From Pocillopora verrucosa (Eukaryota; Cnidaria; Anthozoa; Scleractinia; Pocilloporidae), in NCBI RefSeq assembly GCF_036669915.1, contig NC_089325.1, positions 5,254,900 through 5,318,899 on the forward strand: DNA of 64,000 nt, given 5' to 3'. A program made the translations under genes and the position numbers. The notes beneath the pieces are model-generated. The model searched no databases and was not told the DNA's origin. It worked only from the letters and a program-made list of their open reading frames with translations. Position 1 is the stretch's first letter; every line of letters begins with the position of its first letter. Positions 23,856 to 34,473 of the stretch are shown here, one piece after another.

Positions 23856-26800
23856 GCTAGCCACTTTGAGTCAAAGCAACCGCGTGAAAAATATGCCAAG
23901 TTAGCGTTTTCAATGAATTGCATCATGCACGCATGACAATGCGTTTTTCTGAAAGCCCGCCGGCAAAGTCTGCGCTGGAATGTTATTTTCAGTAAGCGTC
24001 TTAAGAGTATCAGATGTTTGTTAAGAAATTTTAAACGATTCAACTGAGGAATCGTGTCGATGTTCTACTTAACCGAAAAATAACCGTACTTCCGGGTTCG
24101 GTGAGATCGCCATATTTTAGCAGGTTCTTGAAACCGTAAAATCTTAAACAAACTGAATTAGAAACCGAGATTTTAGAATAGCTTGGAATTTCGGCACATA
24201 CAAGGAATACTCTCAAGCAGTTTGCATGGGGATTTTCTGCGAAAATTTGGTCGACATTTAATTTCGACGACCGTCCTGTGACCATAATTCAAAGGGGACA
24301 AAATATCGATTTCATAGTATGCACAGGCTCGAATATTTCGTCCATCAAAAGACGAGCATAATTTTTAAAATCGGTTTAGATTGTCAAAGGAGATTCTTAG
24401 AAAGGTTTTGACTGCAGGGTAGCCCTCTCCAGACTGCGACTGACTGTTGGGCCTTAAGCGTGACCCGTCAACAATGAAATTCTGAGTAGTGTCTTTCATC
24501 ATGAAGCATCCTGTCTACCCGTGATTGTTAACTCCCTTAACCCCCAAGATCTCGTGAGTAATTCTCCCTACTGTCTGCCATAAAATACTAATGATTTCAG
24601 TTTGCATTGGAGAATTTGGTATTGGATCGACTTGTAGTCCCCCTAATTGAATTTTCTTTCATATTCTGCTCACTTGTCTGCTTGATTTTGTGTTGATATG
24701 GTGAGGAAAAATTCTGTCTTGGTTCCTCATTGGAGTTAAAGGGTTAAGCAGCAGAAGCTTGTTTTAGGTGGATACAAAGAAAAGTTCTTAAAACTAATTT
24801 TGGCGTCTCTTCAACGAAATTTGATGTGTTTTTGGTAAGGCTTCAAACATTTTTACGATTCTCTCACCTACAGGTAAATGCTCGCGCATTCTTCTGAACC
24901 GTATGCGACTCCTATCCCGTGTTTATAGCAAAAGCTAAAAGCAAACCAGACTTGATGAAAGTTTGTCTTAGTAGTGTTTATTAATTAAATAATCACTTCC
25001 TTTATTGCTTTAAGCTCGAAAGCACTTTCCGTTTTCGAGATGGTTTACTGAAACGACAGGATTGAACTCATAAACATTTCTAAAAGAACTGAAAAGGCAC
25101 ATTACATTTGATTAAATTGCTTTAATAGTTTTGTACGGAATTGACTGTCTACCATTTAGTACAATCGACCATGCTTAAAAGGCAAATGTTTTGCATCTTA
25201 TACAAGGAAACGTGTTGTTAAAAAGTGTTTTGAAAAAAATATTTATACATATAGCACAAAAAATTGCATTCTTGCTGTATTTACTAATATTAGGCCAGAT
25301 TATAGGTTTGAATTTTTAAAAAGTTCTCTCCTACGAAGCCATTCCATGCTACTTTCGGTAACAAACTCTTCAGTTGCAAGTTCTTGGAATTCTTTTCAGT
25401 GATTGGGTTGTGTTCCGAACTCACATTGTAAAACAAAGGATTTTGAGAACCGATGCACTCATCAAATGGGTGCGTCAGATTGTTGTTCAAAGACTAGTAG
25501 ATGGTTTTTGTCAAAGCAACTTATTTCTCATTTTCTCGATGAGAAAATTCTCTTCCGTCAATAACAAAAATTGATCTGTTTTAAAGTTTTCTATTTTCCT
25601 TAGCAATCATTTTAAAGCACACTTACAGTGCACTACAATGACGCAAGTTTTATTTCTAACTATCGGGTCAGTGGAGACAATTTAGAGGCTTAGGAGCAGA
25701 AACCGGCAGGAAGTTGAGAAAGAGAAAAAAGTTTGATAAATTGTATCGCTGCTTTTGCTACTATTTCGGTATACCAGCTAATGGTGCACTCCATGATAGA
25801 GTATGATCAAGGTATACTCTGTTTCCTGTTTGCCCGCTTTTCTATCGTCTCTCAGTCACTAACCCGCAGTCGCCTCATCGTCTCTAAGCTCGATCTTGGC
25901 AGTTGTGGAGTGCTCACCTGTTTCTTCATCAATATGCTGCCCATAAGCGAGATTCCTTTCGCAGTAGCGCCCACGCAAGCGAAAGATAACCACTGCAGCT
26001 ATTAATAAAACTGACACACCTATGACTACCGGAAATAACCACACAAGACTTCCTCTATCGTGTGATGTTTGTGTTGGCATATGGGGAACTGGAAAAAAAG
26101 TAAGAAAGCACTTTAGCAGGAAGGATGATTATCATCACCATCATCGTCGTCATCATTTCTTAGCAACTTCAGAAGTAAAATTAATACAAATTCAACAGCA
26201 AGAGACCTCAAAGACGGGAGGAGAGGCTGGGGGGAGGCCATCTCGGTTATCAATCTGTCTGTTATTAACTTGTGGATGAGCGGCTTGGCCAATTCAGAAA
26301 ATTGAAAATTTTGCACTTTTTTTAATGTATAGAGAAGCTAATCGAACCAATGATCGATATCAGGAGAAGATATCAAATTGCAGGACCTTGTTAGAGTAAC
26401 GTGGACTACTTAAAATTACAGGGACAATGATGTGGTTGATAGCATGACTTGCGCGAAAGAAATCCTTAGCTTAAAAAAGATCAGAGAAACTAACTCCTTG
26501 AATAGATAATGATCCCATTCGACTTCTACAGTGGGGGAGTGTTTGATATTTTCAAATCGTTCAACACAGGTATATGCATCAGTAATCTAGTTCATAGGTA
26601 TTTAAGTCGACAAACAAATTACCTGTTAGCTTTTGCGATCCATAATTATGCTCCAAAACCGTAACCACAATCTCCTTATGATCTTCACCAGCCTGGTTGT
26701 GAGCGCTGCACAGGTAGACTCCGCTGTCGTTTGGCGTTACTCGATTGAGAACCAATGTATTATTACCAAAAATTCGCCCCTGTTTCGTCCATGTTATGTT

Positions 26801-28230
26801 AGGTGCAGGAAGACCCTTTGCTTGGCTGTTTATTCGCAAGTTGTCCCCAATGTTCACGGAAAAATTTTCCTGTTTTGGACTAGTTATCTTAGGAGGATCT
26901 GTTTAGATATTTGAGAGTTAGGTTTTTCTAAATCAGAAGTGAATTTCAGAGAAGGAAAGCCAACTTTTTGTCTCGGGTGTGACTGACCATAGCCTGTACG
27001 TATTTTACAACGTAAGTTCTTTGTAAGGCTCTGCATGGTTAATACAACAGATCTGGAGGATAACTGAGAACAGTTTGAGATTTCTCTTTAACACTGGTCA
27101 AAGGAATAGATATTTCCCTTTGCATACATATGAATCAAGCAAGAACGTATGTCTATATAGTCATGGCAAAATCTATGCACTTTGCAGCCACGACATGATT
27201 ATGTGATAGGATGGGGGAGCAATCTGTGGCTCCTAGGGGGGGAGGAGTACTTTCTAGTTATAAGCTTATGGGGATGTGCCACTGGATGGACTCACATTTT
27301 CACGGCTATAATTGATTGACTATAATTGGGCAACATTTTTCTTGTAGTCATTAGAATAGGGTCGCACATTTTGGGGATTTTGGAGGTGAGAAGATTCTGG
27401 TAAGTGGGGATTAACAAATATGTCAATTCATGTTATAATGACCTTCTTAAAATGCTTTAAAAGGTACATAAACAGAATGTGACTAAGTTGGGATCGCGAA
27501 AATTACATTTTCTTAAAAGCGGCTAAAATGAGATCCATTATTGGCCACTGATTGACTATGGTTAAGAGGCTCTGCGTGGCCAGCGGCACATACCCAGAAC
27601 ATACCCCCTCGTCCGGGTCTGTGGCATCCCAGTGCAAATGAAAGGTAACAAATATATTACCCTCAAGAAGAAGCATCACAGGATCCGTCAAAGGAGGCTG
27701 ATGAAGGCCGAGCTCAACCTGAAGACAGTAATGATTCTCGTCCTTCATGGTTAAATTATGGAGTATGAATGCAACTTGAAGCTTGGACATGTTAAAGTCG
27801 CAGCTAATTTTCTTTTCGTAGTTTGGTCTTATCAGTACTTCACCGTGTCTATCGATGACCAAGAGTTTTGTTTTCAAGAATCCTGGATGTTTCCAGATTC
27901 CAAACATCACCTCAAATATGCTACTGCTCCATGTCTCTGAGGGAGGCAGCTCAAGCGTCCAATTAAGCGTAGCTTTGTCTTCGCTACGGGCAATCAGGGG
28001 ATCACTTGGTTTAGAAACAATTTTAGTATACCCTCCTTGGCAAAATACTGTTAAATCGTGGAAAGAAATGGAAAAGAAAAATAACCGGATGTGCAATGTT
28101 GCATAAAAGCAGAATTAGAAGTGACCTTGTAAGTTATTAGATCTCTCTCAGCTGTGCAATAACCGAAGCACTCTTTCAGTACTTTTTCCTCGTAGCGGAA
28201 TTGCTCTTGAAGCTATTTACAAAGCCTAAC
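20665..28230. repeat. Segmental duplication unit 2 (partner about 8340-15370)
   Basis: This block, carrying the B Ig exons and D2, repeats the block carrying A and D1 in the same orientation at an offset of about 12.3-12.8 kb. Identity extends through introns and intergenic sequence with small indels. Boundaries are approximate. Confidence 0.75.
23856..25858. other. Intergenic, matches 11310-13544
   Basis: Second copy of the duplicated spacer. Contains the TTAA-ended repeat at 24527-24746. No supported exon. Confidence 0.5.
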
Positions 28231-31200
28231 CAAGTACTTAAGAGCTACTGTCAACATGCATCAGACAAACAGCGGCAAGTCACCCAAAATTCTTTTCCTC
28301 TCCTACTTTCATATTTTGTAGCCCAATATGTCCTAATAATTTTGGTGTAGTTTTTTTGTGAAAATATATTTTCGTTTTCGAGAAATGATTGTTTTCTTTC
28401 GACCGCTCAAATATGCAAATTTTCAACACCCACACCCACATACAAGAGAAGACGCATCGCCTCAATACCTTTGCAAAGCAAGTTGGCCTGAACATCAGCA
28501 GCAAGAAGACTGAAATTATGGCACTGAACGCTACCAACACACGACCAGTCCAGATTGATAACGAAGAGCTTCCTTACACAGACAGATTTACCTACCTCGG
28601 CAGTATCATCAGTAGAGATGGAGGAACTGACCTGGACATCCAGAGCCGTCTCAACAAGGCCAGAAATTCGCTCAATATGATGAATAAGGTATGGCGTTCT
28701 TCTACCTATAGTACTCGTACCAAGCTGAAGCTCTATCATAGCTGCGTCCTTACAACCCTCCTGTATGGCTCAGAATGTTGGCGCTTAACGGAGAAGGATC
28801 TATCAAAACTCTCCACTTTTCACACCAAAAGCCTTCGGCGTATTTTACGCATCTTTTGGCCTAATGTCATTTCCAACAAAGATCTTTTTGAACGGTGTGG
28901 AACCGAATCAATGGCTACCATTCTGATGAGGAGACGCTGGAGGTGGATTGGCCATGTCACCCGTCAAGAAGCTTCCATTGCAAAAACTGCTATGCATTGG
29001 ACGCCAGAAGGGAAACGCAAGCGGGGTCGCCCCAAGATCACATGGCGACGGACAGTTGAGAAGGATATAAAGGAGATGGGGAAGACCTGGGAGGGCATCA
29101 AGTTCATGGCAAGGGATCGCCTGATGTGGAGGGAACACGTTGCTGCCCTACATGCCTGTTAGGCGTAAAGGGCATGATGATGATGTGTGACCTCATGTAA
29201 CGAATTTACTTGACCTCCGGTATTTCTGCCGGCATAATGCTCAAGTAGTGTTCATTACTGCGAAGATCTTTTTCATATTAACGTCTTTATCCGCATTGCA
29301 AATATATGACTTTCATATATTCACATTCGAAATTTTTACAGTAACTTTATAACCGGGTGTCTACAAAACGAAGACCGAAGACCGAAGACCGAAGACCGAT
29401 AAACGAAGACCCTATTTTTTTTGCCCGAATAAGGCACGGACAGTTAAAAAACCAAGCAAACAGATGTGAAAATAACGGGGATCTTCGTTTTGTAGAAAAG
29501 ACCCCCTGAATCTACAAAACGAAGACCCTTACTAAAACGCTTTGTTAGACCCCAATTGACGCGAAATCAAGGGGGTCTTCGTTTTGTAGAAAAGACCCCT
29601 GAATCTATAAAACGAAGACCCTCCCTAAAACGCTTTGTCAGACGCCAATTGACGCGAAATCAATGGGGCCTCGTTTTGTAGAAAAAGCCCTCTGAATCTA
29701 TAAAACGAAGATCCTTGCTAAAACGCTTTGTCAGACCCCGGGGAAGGGGGGGGGGGAACTCCTATACATTGCCTATAGGGGTATGTGCTGCCCGACGGGG
29801 TCATGATTTCGGAGCTCCTGATTTAGAACGAGCTATCCAATTTAATGACGGAGCTTCGGTTCGTGGGCGTGAGTTTCCGATCCTGTCGCCCACTGACATA
29901 AACCATATGCGAAACCTGTCACTGAGTCAGCTATGGTGCTAGCTTTTATTTTCGAATTCCTCGAAAATGAAGCTATCGGCGATGTAAAACGGTTTTCCTT
30001 GATTTATTTGAGATCGTACATGGCTTGAGAAAGCTTCAGATCGGCTCACGCGCTTGCACTTAAAGTTTATTTTCAAACATGCTTTTACTTCATTATGTAA
30101 ACAATATTAATTAAATTTTAGAGTACACGATTACATTGATATGCTTTTGATACAATTGTTGGTCCGAAAAGACATATAGTACAGTAATTTTCGCTTCCTT
30201 GAGATACGATTTTCCGCACGGAACGATCTCTGCAAAAAGCTTTATGTTAGAAGTATAGTATTATGATCAATTTCTTTAGGTACCTTTTGTTAAATCAAGG
30301 TAGATATAGGAGTTTAGAAACTGTGCTTATCTTGCCTGGAATCTCTTAAATAGAAGCAGTGATGCCGAGGTTTCTGCATGCTGTGCCTCAATTCTTAACG
30401 CTTTCAAACAAGGATTCTTAAAACTGACAGGTTATAACTGAATATAAAAAGACACTATAAAAATTGCACATATTTTGTAAAGGAAGTTAGGAACGGTTAG
30501 TTAGGCATGTTAGGAACGCTTTGGCTTGGTTTTTTAACTGTCCGTGCCTTATTCGGGCAAAAAAATTAGGGTCTTCGTTTTTCGGTCTTCGGTCTTTGGT
30601 CTTCGGTCTTCGGTCTTCGGTCTTCGTTTTGTAGACGTCCCTTTATAACCGTCCTTTTGTCTTTCAAAAGCAAGAAGCTCAGTAGACTCTGTCATATCGG
30701 TCATTGTTAAAACTGTCTTTGTTTTGATGCTACTTTTCGACGTAGAAAAAGTATGTCGGACAAAAATATTCACCAAAAAATAAATACGTCTTTGCCAGCT
30801 TCAATAATGACAGGGGATCAAGTTTAGATGATAAAACAAAGGATTATGCCGGCAGAAATACCGTTAAGTAAATTCGTTACACGAGGGCACACAACTCGGG
30901 TAATATTCAGGGTGAAAATTTGCATATTTGAGCGGTCGAAAGAAAACAATCATTTCTCAAAAACGAAAATACATTTTCACAAAAAAACTACACCACAATT
31001 ATAAGGACATATTGGGCTAAAAAATATGAAAGTTGGAGAGAAAACGAATTTTGGGCGACTTGCCACATTATTTCAAATTTGTTTGATAGATGCTGACATC
31101 CTCTCTTAATAACGACCAATCTACGAGAACAAGAGAGAACTAAAACCTAAACAAAAATCCCCGTTGAGGACTCTAAGAAAGTTAAAGGACAAACCCAAAC

Positions 31201-32718
31201 ACGATTAGCGGTGACGATTATTGCACGTGTATTAAGCCACACTAAAACGGTCAAGGACACTACTCTCAAAATAATGCGTGATCTGGCAGCACATGACAAA
31301 CTAAGGCTCACAAGACTCGCACGAGGATTTCACTACAATATAACAGGCCTAAGCAATTCCCAAACACTTAGTTAAAACAATTTTTAATGCAGTTCATAAC
31401 AATTGTCCTGAAATCTTGAAGAACGGAGTCATCAGTTTGCCAGTCACCGCACAGTAGCAACTGTAAAGTTAAAATAGAAAATATGGCACAGAAATAGAAA
31501 CATTTCATCCCATTTTGAAATAATTTGAATATTGACTGGAAAGGCGCACCATGCATTCAACTGCCCTGTGTAAGCATACTCTTTCTGCATATCAATCTAT
31601 TATATAGCTTCACTACTTGACTATCGACTCCCGCTTTGCAATTCTTCTAAAAAAGTGTGATATACAATTCGTCAGGAAAAACATCGTCCGTCTAAACTGT
31701 CGTTCCAGCATTTATTTAAGACTTTTGACCTGCTCATTGATAAAACGTGGTTTGAAAAATACTAAAAATATAACATTCTTTTTCCGTTCTTCAGGTTTTC
31801 TGATTAACGATCGTTTTGAACACTGAGGTAGGACTTTTAATTGGCCGGTAATAAATCATGTTCAAAAACTCACCACCTCCTAATCGAAGTACTGTTTGAC
31901 TGACCTGTGACGCAGTGAATCACAAGATAACAAAGATAAAGTATCGAGGGTTTCTTCATCGCTTTGATTAATCCAATTTAAGAGAAATAAAATTGTTCAA
32001 CGATAACTCTAACGAACCACTGAAGCCAAAGACAAAAATTAAATGTATGCGGAATATGCCAGATTAGATCATTTCGCTAATTTTCCAGGAAAAGGAGGGA
32101 CATCATTTTCTATTTTTGGTTTGTCTTTAAGTGTTTTTTTCAGAAGTGGCAAACGGAATCAGTCGTAACGGATGTCTAAAATACCTGACCTAGCTGGACA
32201 TTTCTGATTTAAAATTTAACTATTAGGACAATCAACTGAGTGAAATCACGACATGTCCCTCAGGTAAAGAAACTTGAGTCACTTTGTTAATGGAGCTGAC
32301 AAAATTTCTTGATTTCAGAAAGCTAATTACCATGTAATTTACACATCTGCTTTGCTGGTAAACCGACGTCGTGTTCGAAGCGAATTTCCGTCATTTGCCT
32401 TCATTTGCCTGAAATTCGTAACATCCTTTGTGTCTAAGAAGGGGCATTGTAATTTGCAGTTGAATTAGGTTTTTTATGGATATTGAATCTCTCGCTCTGC
32501 AATCAAGTTTAGAATATCGAAAACTGTGGGTTTTATGTTTTTCGGTTTCCTTATAATAATGTTTGCCAAAATGTTCGGTTATTCCAAAGTATAACGTGGG
32601 GTTGATAATATTTTCAATAACATTCGAATTTTCAACACAGGAACGACAAATCTATGTTAAGCTTACCTGTGAGGCACTGAATCACTCCGTACAGGATCGA
32701 AAGTATATACACTTTCAT
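25859..32718 (-). CDS. Receptor D2: two-Ig membrane receptor with two candidate first exons
   Basis: Core exons: Ig1 27661-28047, Ig2 26623-26898, transmembrane and tail 25859-26088, all joining in phase 1 with no stops. Ig1 has FEVMFGIWKHPGFL and VELGLHQPPLTDPVMLLLE. Ig2 is I-set-like (LPAPNITWTKQGR, DSGVYLCSAHNQAGE). The helix is VWLFPVVIGVSVLLIAAVVI and the tail ends IELRDDEATAG. Two signal-peptide exons with matching phase-1 donors lie upstream: 31905-31959 (MKKPSILYLCYLVIHCVT) and 32667-32718 (MKVYILSILYGVIQCLT). A 2.9-kb transposon lies in the intron between them and Ig1. A third possibility is translation from a Met in the extended Ig1 exon (MHIRLFFFSISF, 28096). The exon core is strong; which first exon is used is inference. 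Confidence 0.75.
28430..29190 (+). mobile_element. 5'-truncated non-LTR retrotransposon (LINE) fragment
   Basis: A 257-codon frame (28389-29162) carries the C-terminal end of a non-LTR reverse transcriptase. It shows the thumb-region stretch QVGLNISSKKTEIM, then FTYLGSIISRDGG, VLTTLLYGSECW, the characteristic RRRWRWIGHVTR and GKRKRGRPKITW, and stops at HVAALHAC. The catalytic FADD motif and the endonuclease are missing, so insertion was 5'-truncated. A short atgatgatg tail follows the stop, as in RTE-like and related clades. It interrupts the left arm of the TTAA-flanked element. Confidence 0.85.
29355..30641. mobile_element. Non-autonomous DNA transposon, about 100-bp TIRs, 9-bp TSD
   Basis: The left end (gtctacaaaacgaagaccga from about 29359, then cgaataaggcacggacagtt) is repeated inverted at 30523-30641. 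The 9-mer tttataacc flanks both ends (29346-29354, 30642-30650). Nine-base duplications are typical of Mutator-like elements. Three subterminal units of about 105 bp (29479-29745) each contain a cgttttgtaga / tctacaaaacg palindrome. No transposase ORF. Confidence 0.75.
31905..31959 (-). CDS. Signal-peptide exon candidate 1 for receptor D2
   Basis: ATG with 18 codons and one base, then donor gtcagt. Sequence MKKPSILYLCYLVIHCVT: a basic start and a hydrophobic core. Phase 1 matches Ig1 of D2. Confidence 0.6.
32667..32718 (-). CDS. Signal-peptide exon candidate 2 for receptor D2
   Basis: ATG with 17 codons and one base, then donor gtaagc. Sequence MKVYILSILYGVIQCLT, clearly related to candidate 1 (shared IL-Y, VI-C, T pattern). 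Possibly an alternative first exon or the start of a lost paralogue. Confidence 0.6.
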
Positions 32719-34418
32719 CGTCAAGATAAAAAATGCTGCTCTGCTTTGAATATCCTTGGGTATTAAAGCTTAGTCGTTCCCTCTTCAGAAACTAAGCAAA
32801 AAGATTCGAAAATACACACCGGCAACAGCAAGCTTATCTTTACGATTCGGAGATTTAGCTAAAGAGACGACTTTTCCATGAATACTTTATAACATGAGGA
32901 CTGAAAAGCTTTCCTTGATTCCGAGAAATGATGAATGTGATATGCATGATTAAGCAGATCGGGTCAAAATGTCAATCAATCAATTACTCATACAAGGCTG
33001 TTACTTAAGGACCTATACTTGCATATAGTTGTGCTCTGATATTGCAACAGTTCCATAACATAACAATGATCCTAATTAACATTTTTAATGATAATTAGTT
33101 AATAACACGAGATTCCTAGAACATGCAGCACAGTGACATGACCAAATCAGCGCAATCAAGACATTATTCTAAGACTCTGAGTGGACTTGCACCCAGCTAC
33201 ATTAAGGATTAAGTGAGATACATGCATGAGTTCGAATCATGAGGAAAGATCCTAAAACAGCCGGCAAAAAACGTATGGGTATAGGATGGGTCATACTCAG
33301 TGGACTGAAACTATATTGAGGCAATTATCACCAGTAGCATGGATTAGTACCATGCTAACGACTTATCTGTTAGATGTTGCATTTTCTTCTGTGCAGGTTA
33401 TGTAGATTCAGTAGTATTTTACAGCATGAAGTCTGGCGCTTGAGAAATCAATTTCTATCTCATGTAATTTTTTTTTATTTTGAATTTTCCAGAAATCTTT
33501 ACTGGGATTTGCCGGTGCTTACTCCTGAATTTTGCAGAAAGTAACGGCTATAATATTATACTGCCCAATATTATTGATACCGGTAAAACACATGCGGGTC
33601 ATGTGCATCGATCGGCAAGAAAAAAATCCTTGAGGAAGTTTCATTGTTAAAAGATGAACCGTGATCACTGCCTTCTTAGGAAATTAACTTAATTGAGTTA
33701 TTTAAGAAACTTTGCTCATCCACTCTGGCCGGAAAGTGAAATCAGAACTGCTTCTCCTTACACAACTGATCTGCTCGTTACAGATTTTTGTGTGTTGAGT
33801 CAGTGTTGCCACGTAACTGGAACACTGTGAAAGGAAAATTGTGGCAGCTTCAAGGCTGTAATTCCTTTTCATTGAGTGGCTTTGCTGCCAGACAGTGTGT
33901 TACTTTCACTTTACCGAATTTTGAACTTAAGCCAATGCAAATATCAAACAGCAAAACAATGCAAAACACTGCTTTAGTTGACGATTTCCGTCACAATTCT
34001 AAGAAATATATCAGCCACTTGAGGACAATTATAAATCTTTGCGTCAGCATGGCTAAGAGGGTATACGAACTTAACCGGATCGAATGGTTGGCTGATGTTC
34101 TACGGATATGTAAACGAGATTAAAGTTCCTAGAACTCAAATCGTTTTTTTTTTCCCTCGAAACATAGTTGCTTTCCTTTCCACCCACTCATTTCCGCTTC
34201 ATTGGCGATCATGTTTGCCAAGAGATATGTTTCAAGACATCAAAACAGCACTTAAATAGTTTAGTTAGGCTACTACTTCCACGTCTATCAAGTTTATCTC
34301 AGACTTATCGGCCGTTTAAGCTAAGTTACTCGGTAACAAAGAGTGACCATTTGCGCCGGAGAATCTGAATTTGCACCAAGGAGCACCCGATAAACTCACT
34401 GACGGCTGAATGAACAAA
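32719..34418. promoter_or_regulatory. Shared divergent 5' region of D2 and the RTK
   Basis: About 1.7 kb separates the minus-strand signal exon at 32667 and the plus-strand signal exon at 34419. No supported exon. The open frame at 33788-34123 has no recognisable features. It probably holds the promoters of both genes; no specific element could be identified. Confidence 0.35.
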
Positions 34419-34473
34419 ATGGACCGATGGCCGAAAGAAGTCCTTTTTGTCTCCTGTGTTTTTGCAGCAACAG
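34419..34473 (+). CDS. RTK exon 1: signal peptide
   Basis: ATG in a good context (acaaaATGg), 18 codons plus one base, [18 protein letters not shown], then donor gtatga. Phase 1 fits Ig1. Confidence 0.75.

Larger units (their letters stand above)
28242..31105. mobile_element. TTAA-flanked DNA transposon with long inverted arms
   Basis: TTAA occurs at 28238-28241 and 31106-31109. Inside, left sequence 28242-28430 and right sequence 30900-31105 are inverted copies (gcaagtc..cccaaaattc, gaccgctcaaatatgcaaat). The inversion resumes at 29195-29240 and 30845-30885 around ttctgccggcataat. The left arm is split by a LINE fragment, and the interior holds a second transposon. No transposase seen. The TTAA target suggests piggyBac- or Kolobok-type chemistry, which is inference. 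Confidence 0.65.

Noticed and set aside
28035-28096. MHIRLFFFSISF as the only start of receptor D2
   Set aside because: Kept as an alternative only: the same stretch in D1 lacks the first residues and a good acceptor (taacag) lies just before Ig1, favouring a separate leader exon.
28280-28540. Minus-strand open frame of 86 codons with hydrophobic stretch
   Set aside because: Overlaps the inverted arm of the TTAA element and the LINE frame on the other strand; no domain and no splice support.
31368-31556. Minus-strand frame with a hydrophobic run, possible secreted peptide
   Set aside because: Joining it to the signal exon at 31905 gives an immediate stop in the required phase.
33788-34123. 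111-codon plus-strand frame
   Set aside because: No recognisable domain, signal or splice context; a chance frame of this length is plausible between genes.
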